A stretch of DNA of 8,474 bases from Phycisphaerales bacterium UBA1926 (GCA_002337215.1 DDFO01000014.1:34121-42594), one strand, 5' to 3'; counted from the stretch's first letter, positions 1 through 6,362 are shown. Notes: generated from the letters alone by a model not told the origin. Program-made: numbers and translations.

Positions 1-1
1 C

Positions 2-52
2 GAGCGGATCGCCGAGAACACCGAGGGGAGCGTCGCCTTCGTGCGGCGGTGA
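2..52 (+). CDS. C-terminal end of an unidentified gene (truncated by window edge)
   Basis: An open frame enters from the left edge and stops with TGA at 50-52, leaving 16 codons that read ERIAENTEGSVAFVRR. Every sense codon here ends in G or C, the pattern of genuine genes in this window, so this is very probably the real end of an upstream gene. Too little is present to assign a family or function. It is followed after 42 nt by the TTG-started gene at 95 on the same strand, so the two could be co-transcribed. Confidence 0.55.
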   Translation, partial: ERIAENTEGSVAFVRR

Positions 53-82
53 TCCGACCGCCGACGAGCATCGGATTCGAAT

Positions 83-87
83 AGGAG
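83..87 (+). promoter_or_regulatory. Shine-Dalgarno deciding a TTG start
   Basis: AGGAG lies 7 nt before the TTG at 95. This is what supports using a TTG start for the following gene rather than an internal ATG. Confidence 0.6.
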
Positions 88-94
88 TAGGCCG

Positions 95-739
95 TTGAGT
101 TCGAACCCCACAAAGGGCGGGTCCCGATCCGTCCCCGCTGTATCCCCGCGCGCGTTCGTCCCAACCAAGGGCGGCGATGGCGGACTTCCCCCGCAATCGA
201 TCGGCTCCAACTGGAGCCGGAACGGCGAAGACGTGCTCTGCGGGAAGTCGATGCGGGGGACGCCATCCTGGGGCGAATACGAGGCGTCACTGGTCGAGAC
301 CGCAGACCCAACCGATCGTGCGCACACCGTGCACCGTCGCGAAACCGACAGCCGGGGGCGGTTGATCACCTCGGGGGGGGAGACGCTGGTCCCGCCCTCT
401 GAGCTCCAGGCGGTTTGTGGCCATCGTCCCGGCCGGCAGCGCAGATACCCGCCGAGTCAGATGGTCGGGCCGGAGGGCCACCGTGTGTCTGTTGATTCGA
501 TGTTCGATCGGGCGGCCGCCGCGGCATGGCGACTCGAGGGCCAGGGCATCCCCCTGGGCTGGGGCCGGGCCGCGCGGCGTTCGAACACGGTCCCGATCCG
601 GATTGAACTCTTCGCGTCGATGCTCGATCGCGACGAGGCGCGGGAGATCGCCCAGCCGCGGACGTTCGTCCGGCTCTCCAAGCGGGAGGCGGAATCCGAA
701 CGTGAAACCCAGGCGTGGCTCGATGCCCACGATCGATGA
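95..739 (+). CDS. Hypothetical protein, 214 aa, TTG start
   Basis: I do not recognise this protein. It starts at TTG 95 with AGGAG 7 nt upstream and runs to TGA 737-739. About four fifths of codons in the second half end in G or C, which supports real coding. The first ~50 residues are low-complexity, rich in Pro, Gly and Ser, and contain PTKGG twice (residues 5-9 and 23-27). The C-terminal ~60 residues, from about PIRIELFASML to QAWLDAHDR, are charged and look helical and folded. There is no signal peptide and no membrane segment. An 8-G tract at 373-380 lies in frame (Ser93-Gly-Gly-Glu96). The true start could be further in, for example the ATG at residue 54, if the low-complexity stretch is not translated. 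A strong hairpin follows the stop. The function is unknown. Confidence 0.6.
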   Translation: MSSNPTKGGSRSVPAVSPRAFVPTKGGDGGLPPQSIGSNWSRNGEDVLCGKSMRGTPSWGEYEASLVETADPTDRAHTVHRRETDSRGRLITSGGETLVPPSELQAVCGHRPGRQRRYPPSQMVGPEGHRVSVDSMFDRAAAAAWRLEGQGIPLGWGRAARRSNTVPIRIELFASMLDRDEAREIAQPRTFVRLSKREAESERETQAWLDAHDR

Positions 740-761
740 CGCGGGCCCGTCCGGTCGGGTC

Positions 762-798
762 GCTCGGGTTGCATGATCGATCATCTCGCAACCCGAGC
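762..798. terminator. Strong hairpin, terminator-like, after the 95-739 gene
   Basis: GCTCGGGTTGC (762-772) is perfectly complementary to GCAACCCGAGC (788-798), an 11-bp stem. The 15-nt loop begins with ATGATCGATCAT (773-784), itself a perfect 12-bp palindrome. It starts 22 nt after the stop of the upstream gene, where a terminator is expected, but no U-tract follows. It may instead be a protein-binding site, because its GGGTTGC/GCAACCC core recurs upstream of the 1879 gene. Confidence 0.5.
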
Positions 799-1132
799 AG
801 CGTCACGCCCCCCGCTCACGGGGCCGCAGGCGGGCTCTGGTCTCGCTGGGTCGGGTTGGTTGGGTATCTTCTGCGGAAGTTCGAGGGCTTCCCCTCCCCC
901 AGTCCCCCTCTAAGTGGACGCGCGTCGGTGAGGGACCCCGGGGGGTGGCCTTGGGTCCTCCGGGGGGGTGTTTTTTTGCAGGTTGTTATCATCGCGTTTT
1001 GGGGGGCGGTACGGGGTCGCGGTCTTGATTTGGACCGGTTCGGTCCGTCGGCTCGGGGGTTTGTTCCTCACCAGGCGGCCAATACGGGACCGGCGTCGCC
1101 CTCGCCGGTTTGGCGGGAACGCGTCGCCGCTC

Positions 1133-1218
1133 CTGGCCGGCATCGGCTCGATCGCTCCGCGAATTCGGGGGCGGCCGAGGCGCTGCCCCTTCTGGCCGGT
1201 GCCCCGTGTCGCTCCGCG
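1133..1218. repeat. Imperfect tandem duplication
   Basis: CTGGCCGG at 1133-1140 recurs at 1192-1199, and TCGCTCCGCG at 1152-1161 recurs at 1209-1218. This gives two diverged ~28-nt copies with a period of 57-59 nt. The second copy ends just before the stop codon of the minus-strand gene (stop 1220-1222). No function is evident; it could be a remnant of a local duplication or of an extragenic repeat family. Confidence 0.4.
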
Positions 1219-1219
1219 A

Positions 1220-1879
1220 TCAGGCGGGGGTGCCGGTGGTCCGGCAATACTCCCGCCAGATCTTCACGGCCACGACGCCGAGCTCGGCGGGCGCCTTAAT
1301 GAGCAGCAAGAGGTCGAGCGGCTTCGTGCCTTCGGGGTATTGGCACCGGCCGAGACTCCGCAGCTCACCCATGGCGTGGGCCACTTCCGCCGCGCTCGAC
1401 AGGTCGCACGCTTCCGGCACCGAATCGACGATCACCCGCCCGAGTTGGAGGGCCGCGCCAAGCGTCGCCTCCGGTTCAATCTGGGCGATGAATTGGTCCA
1501 TCGCGGCCGGCGTCCCCGGCGCGGCGAGGTCGTGGCCGGTCTCGTCGTACGCGATGAGGGCGAGCCGATGCCAGATCGGCGACCCGTTCGCGAGTCGCGC
1601 CTCCGAGATCCACGGCTCGCGTGACTCTGCGAGCCGAAGGGCCGCGTCGAACTCATCGCCCGAATCGGCGAGCGTCACGGCGTCCGTGGGCCCGCCCGTC
1701 ACCGATGCGGCGGCGAGGATCGATCTCGCGGCCAGCAGGCGAATGTACGTCTCGCCCTTGCTCTCCATGCACGACAGCTGGATCTCGTTTCTGGGTAGTC
1801 CCGCGGCGATTCGCAGCGTGCCGAGATTTTGAGCCTGATCGAAGATCGGTTTGCGGTGGAAGCTGTCTGGGGTGTCCAT
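1220..1879 (-). CDS. Hypothetical protein, 219 aa
   Basis: I do not recognise the family. The gene runs on the minus strand from ATG 1879 to TGA at 1220-1222. AGGAGG (plus-strand 1888-1893) sits 8 nt before the ATG, the best Shine-Dalgarno in the window. The product is soluble-looking, with no signal peptide or membrane segment. It is rich in Ala, Leu and Glu and predicted helical by eye, for example residues 45-60 (TYIRLLAARSILAAAS) and the segment around IKAPAELGVVAVKIWREY near the C-terminus. The upstream region is unusually rich in repeated GGGGTT half-sites, suggesting a regulated gene. A tRNA-Arg lies 166 nt upstream on the same strand and could share transcription. The function is unknown. 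Confidence 0.7.
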   Translation of the reverse strand: MDTPDSFHRKPIFDQAQNLGTLRIAAGLPRNEIQLSCMESKGETYIRLLAARSILAAASVTGGPTDAVTLADSGDEFDAALRLAESREPWISEARLANGSPIWHRLALIAYDETGHDLAAPGTPAAMDQFIAQIEPEATLGAALQLGRVIVDSVPEACDLSSAAEVAHAMGELRSLGRCQYPEGTKPLDLLLLIKAPAELGVVAVKIWREYCRTTGTPA

Positions 1880-1908
1880 CGGGGGTTCCTCCTGATCGGT
1901 GTCCTCGC

Positions 1909-1959
1909 GGGGTTGCTCAGGCCCTGATCATCGGGTTAGACTAACCCCAGAGCAACCCC
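1909..1959. promoter_or_regulatory. Operator-like cluster of GGGGTT half-sites
   Basis: Three structures overlap upstream of the 1879 gene. A 10-bp inverted repeat has arms GGGGTTGCTC (1909-1918) and GAGCAACCCC (1950-1959). Inside it is the odd palindrome GGGTTAG-A-CTAACCC (1933-1947). Read on the minus strand, GGGGTTGCTCT (1949-1959) and GGGGTTAGTCT (1938-1948) are adjoining 11-bp direct repeats matching at 9 of 11 positions. Together there are about four related half-sites, two per strand, 30-80 nt before the start codon. This is a typical arrangement for cooperative regulator binding. No convincing -35/-10 pair was found, so the promoter position is open. Confidence 0.45.
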
Positions 1960-2045
1960 AAATCACCGATTTTGAAGGATTGAGAAACCCCGATCCAGCA
2001 CCCGGGCCCGAGCCCGAATCGTCGTAAACCCTTGTCTTTTTCAAG

Positions 2046-2119
2046 CGTCCCGGGAGGGATTCGAACCCCCGACCGGCGGATTAGAAGTCCGCTGCTCTAT
2101 CCAGCTGAGCTACCGGGAC
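2046..2119 (-). tRNA. tRNA-Arg, anticodon UCU
   Basis: The minus strand folds as a complete cloverleaf. The acceptor stem is GTCCCGG paired with CCGGGAC, followed by discriminator G at 2046. The D-arm contains AGCTCAGCTGGATAGAGC. The anticodon stem GCGGA/TCCGC encloses the loop CTTCTAA, giving anticodon TCT (UCU), which reads AGA and AGG arginine codons. The T-arm has loop TTCGAAT with a 5-bp stem including one G-U pair. The 3' CCA is not encoded (the next bases read CTT), so it must be added enzymatically. AGA/AGG are rare codons in this GC-rich sequence, so this is a minor isoacceptor. Confidence 0.96.
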
Positions 2120-2153
2120 GGTGCGCACCCCGCGTCGGGGATGCTCGCGGGAG

Positions 2154-2159
2154 AGTCTA
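2154..2159 (-). promoter_or_regulatory. Possible -10 element for the tRNA-Arg gene
   Basis: On the minus strand TAGACT lies 34 nt upstream of the mature tRNA 5' end, a sensible distance for a short 5' leader. No good -35 match lies 16-18 nt further upstream, so this is tentative. Confidence 0.25.
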
Positions 2160-2263
2160 CGGGCGACATACCCTCCCGGAAGGCTCGCGGATCCTGAAAC
2201 AGGGCCCGCAAGCCGTCCCGCGACCGGACCGACCTGTGCCCAAACGGACTTCTGGGAGATGCT

Positions 2264-3556
2264 ATGAACTCGCCAATCCGCTTCGCCGCGCTCGCTGTGA
2301 TGCTCTCGCTCGTTTTCACGCAACCTTTGCGCGCCGCCGGCCAAGGGGTATCGGGCCGCGCCGAGGCCGGTGCCACCAAAACCACACTGGACGCCGCAGA
2401 ACAGAACACCTCGTCGCCCGTCACGATCCGCGTCGCGACCTTCAACATCGAGGACCTTCGGACCGAGGAGTTGGTCGAGCCGATCAGCGACCGCGTCAGG
2501 CAGGCGGCCGAGGTCATCCAGCGCATCCGTCCCAACATCATTCTGATCAACGAGCTCGCGTACGACATGAAAGGCGGGCCCGGCTTCAACGAGGACGCGG
2601 GCCCCGGGGCGAACGCGGGACGCCTCGCCGACCTGCTCGCGACCGAGATCCGCGAGGGCGTCGCCCCGCTGTCGATGAACGTGTTCACGGCCGACACGAA
2701 CACAGGTCGTGCCAGCGGGTTCGACCTCGACCGCAACGGCGAGATCGTCTCGCTCATCCCCCCCCCATCGATGGAACAAACCGATGAAGCCCGGGCGTTC
2801 GGCGGGGACGCCTGGGGGTTCGGGACGTTCCCGGGCCAGTACGGCATGGCGCTGCTCGTCGATGATCGCCTGAAGATCCGCGACAAGTACGTCCGCACGT
2901 TCCGCCTGTTCCCATGGTCGCGGATGCCGAACGCCCTGCTCCCGGAACGATCGCCCGAGGAGGGCGAAGAGGCGTCCGAGGCCCCGCTCATGTGGTACGA
3001 GGGGGAGGCGGGCACGCTCTTCCGCCTGAGCAGCAAGAGCCACTGGGATATCCCCGTCGAACTGCCAAACGGGTCGGTCGTCCACGTGCTCGCGAGCCAC
3101 CCGACCCCGCCCGCTTTTGACGGCGACGAGGCCCGCAACAGGAAGCGGAACCACGACGAGATCCGCTTCTGGGCAGACTACATCGACAACGCCGAGTACA
3201 TCCTCGACGACAACCGCAGACCCGGAGGCCTCCCGGCCCGGAGCCACTTCGTGATCGTGGGCGACCTCAACGCCGACCCCGACGAGGGATCGTCGTGGAA
3301 CGATCCGATCGGCGAGTTCCTGCTGGGCAGCCGATGGATCGGGCCGGACCCGAGCCCGACAAGCCCGCTGAGCGTTGAGGGCCTCGACGCCGACGACACC
3401 GCCCGGTTCGGCCTGCGGGTCGATTACGTGCTGCCCTCCAAGACACTCGAGGTCACGCGGACCGGCGTCTGGCGCTATCCCGTCCGAGCCGACGGCTCAT
3501 TCCCCAGCGACCACTTCCCCGTCTGGGCGGATCTTGTCGTGCCCCCGAAGCCCTGA
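2264..3556 (+). CDS. Secreted endonuclease/exonuclease/phosphatase-superfamily protein
   Basis: A 430-aa member of the DNase I-like EEP superfamily, metal-dependent phosphodiesterases that cut nucleic acids or phospho-lipids and sugars; the substrate cannot be told from sequence. Residues 1-24 form a signal peptide (basic start, hydrophobic core AALAVMLSLVF, small residues before the cut), so it acts outside the cytoplasm. The catalytic set is complete: Asn61 (VATFNIEDL), Glu97 (INELAYD), His279 (ASHPTPP), Asp334 and Asn336 (VGDLNADP), Asp387 (RVDYVLPS) and Asp416-His417 (SDHFPVW). The start is ATG 2264 with GGGAG 5 nt upstream. At 430 aa it is longer than a minimal EEP domain, with a large insert around residues 140-260. 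A 9-C tract at 2758-2766 encodes Pro166-168. The neighbouring genes give no hint of its substrate. Confidence 0.9.
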   Translation: MNSPIRFAALAVMLSLVFTQPLRAAGQGVSGRAEAGATKTTLDAAEQNTSSPVTIRVATFNIEDLRTEELVEPISDRVRQAAEVIQRIRPNIILINELAYDMKGGPGFNEDAGPGANAGRLADLLATEIREGVAPLSMNVFTADTNTGRASGFDLDRNGEIVSLIPPPSMEQTDEARAFGGDAWGFGTFPGQYGMALLVDDRLKIRDKYVRTFRLFPWSRMPNALLPERSPEEGEEASEAPLMWYEGEAGTLFRLSSKSHWDIPVELPNGSVVHVLASHPTPPAFDGDEARNRKRNHDEIRFWADYIDNAEYILDDNRRPGGLPARSHFVIVGDLNADPDEGSSWNDPIGEFLLGSRWIGPDPSPTSPLSVEGLDADDTARFGLRVDYVLPSKTLEVTRTGVWRYPVRADGSFPSDHFPVWADLVVPPKP

Positions 3557-3600
3557 TCGTGGAACCAGCCGGAGCGGCGTCGACCACAGGAGTCGTTTCC

Positions 3601-3606
3601 TAGGAT
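3601..3606 (+). promoter_or_regulatory. Possible -10 element upstream of ctaB
   Basis: TAGGAT lies 8 nt before an in-frame GTG at 3615 and 107 nt before the preferred GTG at 3714. It may mark the ctaB-SCO promoter. If the transcript began near 3614 it would be near-leaderless for the upstream GTG. No clear -35 was found. Confidence 0.25.
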
Positions 3607-3713
3607 CGAATCCCGTGAACGTGCCGGCCCGAACCCCATCCCACGCACCCCCCGAAACGCCAGCAGGTGGGCCGCCGACCGACGCCGAGCGCCCAGCACC
3701 TCCGGAGAAACCC

Positions 3714-4667
3714 GTGAGCCGAGCGACGACCATCCTGATCAACAGCGAGGCCCACGGCTCGCTCGCGTCGGCGTACATCGAATCGGCCAAGCCCGGGATC
3801 ACTCGGCTCGTGACGATCACCGCGGGCGTCGGGTTCATCCTCGCCGCGCTGGGTCGCAGCGACTGGACCCTCGCCGACCTGCTCGTCACGGGATTGGGTA
3901 CAATCATCGGGACGGCCCTCGCCTCCGCGGGCGCCAACGCGCTCAACATGTGGTACGAGTCCGAGTCGGACGCGCGCATGCACCGCACCCGCAACCGCCC
4001 GATCCCCTCGGGGCGGCTCTCGCGGAAGGAAACCGCGAAAGCCGGCGTCTGGCTGAGCATCGCGGGCATCGTGCTGACCATGCTGCTCGCAGGGACCGCC
4101 GCCTCGCTGATCTGCCTGCTCTGCGTTGTCTCGTACGTGTTACTCTACACGCCCCTCAAGACCCGCACGATCTGGAACACGCTGCTCGGGACGATTCCCG
4201 GTGCCCTCCCCCCGATGATCGGCGCCGCGGCAGCGACGCAGGGCATGGGCCCCGAACGGCTCAACAGCCCGGTCGGCTGGTCGCTCGTCGCTCTCATGGT
4301 CGTCTGGCAGATCCCCCACTTCCTCGCCATCGCCTGGCTCCACCGCGACGACTACGCCCGAGGGGGGCAGCGCATGCTCCCCATCGTCGATCCCTCAGGG
4401 CGCATCACCTCGGTCGTCATCGTGCTCACCGCGATCCTGCTCCTCCCGGCGACGCTCCTCCCCGCCTTCGCGATGGACACGCTCGGCATCACGACGATCG
4501 CGGCCGCCGGGCTGACCGGTCTGGCATACATCGCCTTGTGCATAAAACTCGCACTCACCAGGACCGAACGGGACGCCCGCGTTGTCTTCATCGCTTCGAT
4601 CTCCCACCTCCCGCTGCTGCTGATTGTCATGGTCGCCGACGCCGGGATCTCCGCTCTGCTCGCGTGA
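3714..4667 (+). CDS. ctaB: Heme O synthase (protoheme IX farnesyltransferase)
   Basis: A UbiA-family membrane prenyltransferase that transfers a farnesyl group from farnesyl diphosphate to heme B, making heme O for cytochrome oxidases. With the GTG at 3714 it has 317 residues, close to the usual ~300, and GGAG lies 6 nt before that codon. Family marks are KPGITRLV (26-33), the Asn/Asp-rich prenyl-diphosphate motif at 78-92 (Asn78, Glu82, Asp86, then MHRTRNRP), the loop YTPLKTRT near 145-152, and HRDDYARGGQRMLP (210-223). About eight to nine hydrophobic membrane segments are visible. An in-frame GTG at 3615 would add a 33-residue Pro-rich tail (350 aa); AGGA is 9 nt before it, so this start cannot be excluded. 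The SCO gene follows after 23 nt, giving a likely two-gene oxidase-assembly operon. Confidence 0.95.
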   Translation: MSRATTILINSEAHGSLASAYIESAKPGITRLVTITAGVGFILAALGRSDWTLADLLVTGLGTIIGTALASAGANALNMWYESESDARMHRTRNRPIPSGRLSRKETAKAGVWLSIAGIVLTMLLAGTAASLICLLCVVSYVLLYTPLKTRTIWNTLLGTIPGALPPMIGAAAATQGMGPERLNSPVGWSLVALMVVWQIPHFLAIAWLHRDDYARGGQRMLPIVDPSGRITSVVIVLTAILLLPATLLPAFAMDTLGITTIAAAGLTGLAYIALCIKLALTRTERDARVVFIASISHLPLLLIVMVADAGISALLA

Positions 4668-4690
4668 CGCGGTCCGAGTAGGTACACACC

Positions 4691-5317
4691 ATGCGCCGAT
4701 CGAAAAGACACCGCTCGCTCGCCACCGCCTCGCTCGCCGCGGTCATCCTCGCGCTGCCCTCGTGCGGCCCCGACCCAACCCAGCCCGATCCGAACTACGA
4801 GGACATCCGCGTCGAGTCGTTCGATCTCATCGACACCGCCGGTGAGCCCACCGATGAGACCATCCTCGAAGGGCACTACACAGTCGTCGATTTCATCTTC
4901 ACCAACTGCCCGATCTACTGCCCCACGATGGCGGTCTCCATGAAACGCGTCCAGGATCAGACCTGGGACACCGATGCACGCCTGCTCAGCATCAGCGTGG
5001 ACGGCGTGAACGACACACCCGAGGTGCTCGATGCGTACGCCGACGCGATCGGCGCTGACCGTGATCGGTGGACATTCTTAACGGGCGACCGCGATGAGGT
5101 CCGAACCCTCGCCGAGAGTCAGTTCAAGTTCGGGGTTGTGGATGATCCATCCCGCCAGATCCAGACCAGGTCAGGCGACGTCATGGACTTCATCGACCAC
5201 CCGACCCGACTCATCCTGGTCGGGCCGGACCTCCAGGTCCTCGGGACGTATTCCTACAACGATCCCGCACGGATCGACGCGCTCATCGCCCGAATCCGCA
5301 CGATCGCTCGGGATTGA
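4691..5317 (+). CDS. SCO1/SenC-type copper chaperone lipoprotein
   Basis: A 208-aa thioredoxin-fold protein of the SCO1/SenC family, which delivers copper to, or reduces cysteines of, the CuA site of cytochrome c oxidase. Residues 1-25 form a lipoprotein signal (basic start, hydrophobic LATASLAAVILAL, lipobox LPSC with Cys25), so it should be membrane-anchored outside the cytoplasm. The copper ligands are present: Cys73 and Cys77 in NCPIYCPTM and the distal His170 in DFIDHPTR. Other family segments are VVDFIFTN (65-72), LLSISVDG (98-105) and the C-terminal LILVGPDLQVLGTY. The start is ATG 4691; the ribosome site (GAG/TAGG before it) is weak. It lies 23 nt after ctaB in the same direction, which supports oxidase maturation as its role. 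It ends convergently 42 nt from the next minus-strand gene. Confidence 0.93.
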   Translation: MRRSKRHRSLATASLAAVILALPSCGPDPTQPDPNYEDIRVESFDLIDTAGEPTDETILEGHYTVVDFIFTNCPIYCPTMAVSMKRVQDQTWDTDARLLSISVDGVNDTPEVLDAYADAIGADRDRWTFLTGDRDEVRTLAESQFKFGVVDDPSRQIQTRSGDVMDFIDHPTRLILVGPDLQVLGTYSYNDPARIDALIARIRTIARD

Positions 5318-5359
5318 ATGCTGCGTGAGTTCTGTCGCGGGTCGCTGCGTTCGCGTGCG

Positions 5360-5650
5360 CTATACGCCGCGTGGTCGTTGATACGAAGTCCGCTCGGCGC
5401 TGCGATCAGACCGGTGTTCGCTGAGCGCAAGATCGACCTCCGCCAGCAGCCGCAGCGCCGAGAACTCACCCAGTGAGCCTTTACGAACCGAGATCTCGGC
5501 GGGTGGTTCCGCGTTCTCTTCGGAGAGTCCTCGGGTGTTTCGATGTTCGATCCGTTCGAGCAGCTCGACCTTCGCACGCTTCCTGGCGACATGCTCGTCG
5601 CGACCGGAGGCGGGCTCGATCCTCTGGTATGGGTCGTGACGGCGCTTCAT
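5360..5650 (-). CDS. Small hypothetical protein coupled to the ECF sigma factor, 96 aa
   Basis: I do not recognise the family. Its ATG (5650-5648) overlaps the sigma gene's TGA (5649-5647) as ATGA, a classic sign of translational coupling, so it is probably made together with the sigma factor. The stop is TAG at 5360-5362. Codons mostly end in G or C up to about residue 75. The protein is hydrophilic and strongly charged (for example KRAKVELLERIE at 24-35, and a Leu-rich SALRLLAEVDLAL at 64-76) and probably mostly helical. It has no membrane segment and no His/Cys zinc motif of the ZAS anti-sigma type. Position suggests a partner or regulator of the sigma factor, but nothing in the sequence proves this. 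Confidence 0.6.
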   Translation of the reverse strand: MKRRHDPYQRIEPASGRDEHVARKRAKVELLERIEHRNTRGLSEENAEPPAEISVRKGSLGEFSALRLLAEVDLALSEHRSDRSAERTSYQRPRGV

Positions 5651-6285
5651 CGCCCACCCCCCGATCCGTCGCGGCGGAGCCGCTCGACACCCCGGTACCG
5701 CCAGTTGTTCACATCACTGACCTTCGCCCCCATCGACTCGGCCGCCTCGCGATAGCTCAGACCCCGGCACACGATGAGGTCCACCGCGTCCCGCTCGCGC
5801 GCGCTCAGGCTTGAGAGCGCTTGGGTCGCTTCGTCGCGGTCCGCCCGCTCGACGGAACCACTCGCGACACGTTCCGTGCTCGCCGCGCCGGCGTGCCGCC
5901 CGGCCGCTCTGCTCGCGATCTCGCCGAAACGTCGCTCACGCTGGTACCGACGCTTGATCAGATTCGAGGCGATCTTGAGGAGATACGACCCACTGATCTC
6001 TCGCTGCTCGATCCCTTCGAGCCGCATGAGCCTCGCGAAGACCTCCTGGGACACATCCTCTGCCGTGCTCTCGTCCACCGAGCGACGAGCGAACCGGAAC
6101 ACATCGCTGTAGTGCCGGTCGAAAAGAACAAGCACCGCGCGGACGCGTGCATGGTCCGGCTCACGCGTCGCGGGAGCCTGTCGCTTCGGAACCGGATTCC
6201 CGTGCGCCCCGGCCTCGCGGGGCGTGCTCAAAGAACCAGTGGCATCGTTCGGACACGAGGCGTTGCTACGAGGGTCTGCGGCCAT
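5647..6285 (-). CDS. ECF-family RNA polymerase sigma factor
   Basis: A 212-aa group 4 (ECF) sigma-70 factor, which directs RNA polymerase to a specific promoter set, usually in response to a signal. Region 2 spans about 52-118 and includes DRHYSDVFRFARR, AEDVSQEVFARLMR and YLLKIASNLIKRRYQRE, the core-binding and -10-binding helices. Region 4 spans about 153-207, with ALSSLSARERDAVDL and the helix-turn-helix GLSYREAAESMGAKVSDVNN. A ~50-residue polar N-terminal extension (Pro/Ala/Asn-rich) precedes region 2, and region 3 is absent as expected. I chose ATG 6285 because GGAGG sits 5 nt before it; the frame stays open upstream to 6414, but that extension is low-complexity and has no such site. It is coupled to the 96-aa gene by an ATGA overlap. 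tilS ends 189 nt upstream on the same strand. Confidence 0.92.
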   Translation of the reverse strand: MAADPRSNASCPNDATGSLSTPREAGAHGNPVPKRQAPATREPDHARVRAVLVLFDRHYSDVFRFARRSVDESTAEDVSQEVFARLMRLEGIEQREISGSYLLKIASNLIKRRYQRERRFGEIASRAAGRHAGAASTERVASGSVERADRDEATQALSSLSARERDAVDLIVCRGLSYREAAESMGAKVSDVNNWRYRGVERLRRDGSGGGR

Positions 6286-6362
6286 GCGAACCTCCAGCGC
6301 AGGGCACGCCGGGCCGGGCGCCCCCACCGAGAATCTCGCACCGCGAACACAATCCAGCATCC

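Larger units (their letters stand above)
740..1219. other. 480-bp convergent intergenic region, no gene seen
   Basis: This stretch lies between two converging genes. Open frames crossing it are Arg/Pro/Gly-rich, lack ribosome binding sites and look like by-products of high GC. Contents seen are: an 11-bp-stem hairpin at 762-798; runs of C and G, including seven G at 962-968 followed by seven T at 971-977; a GGACCG-GTT-CGGTCC inverted repeat at 1032-1046; and an imperfect ~58-bp-period duplication ending next to the minus-strand gene's stop. I see no RNA gene or canonical terminator with a U-tract. Confidence 0.5.

Noticed and set aside
934..977. GGACCC...GGGTCC near a T7 run as an intrinsic terminator
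   Set aside because: The stem is only 6-7 bp with a long loop, and a G-rich spacer separates it from the T-run, so it does not fit a normal terminator.
715..1299. 194-codon plus-strand open frame across the convergent gap
   Set aside because: Low-complexity Arg/Pro/Ser sequence overlapping two better-supported genes; no ribosome site.
1110..1832. 240-codon plus-strand open frame opposite the 219-aa gene
   Set aside because: Ser/Arg-rich shadow frame without a ribosome binding site. The minus-strand gene has a perfect AGGAGG and better composition.
2081..3247. 388-codon minus-strand open frame opposite the EEP gene
   Set aside because: It overlaps the well-supported EEP gene and the tRNA, reads as repetitive Val/Arg/Gly-rich sequence and lacks family motifs; a typical mirror frame in GC-rich DNA.
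3375..3713. Upstream extension of ctaB to 3375
   Set aside because: It would overlap the end of the EEP gene and add Ser/Pro/Arg-rich sequence foreign to the family; only the 3615 alternative is plausible.
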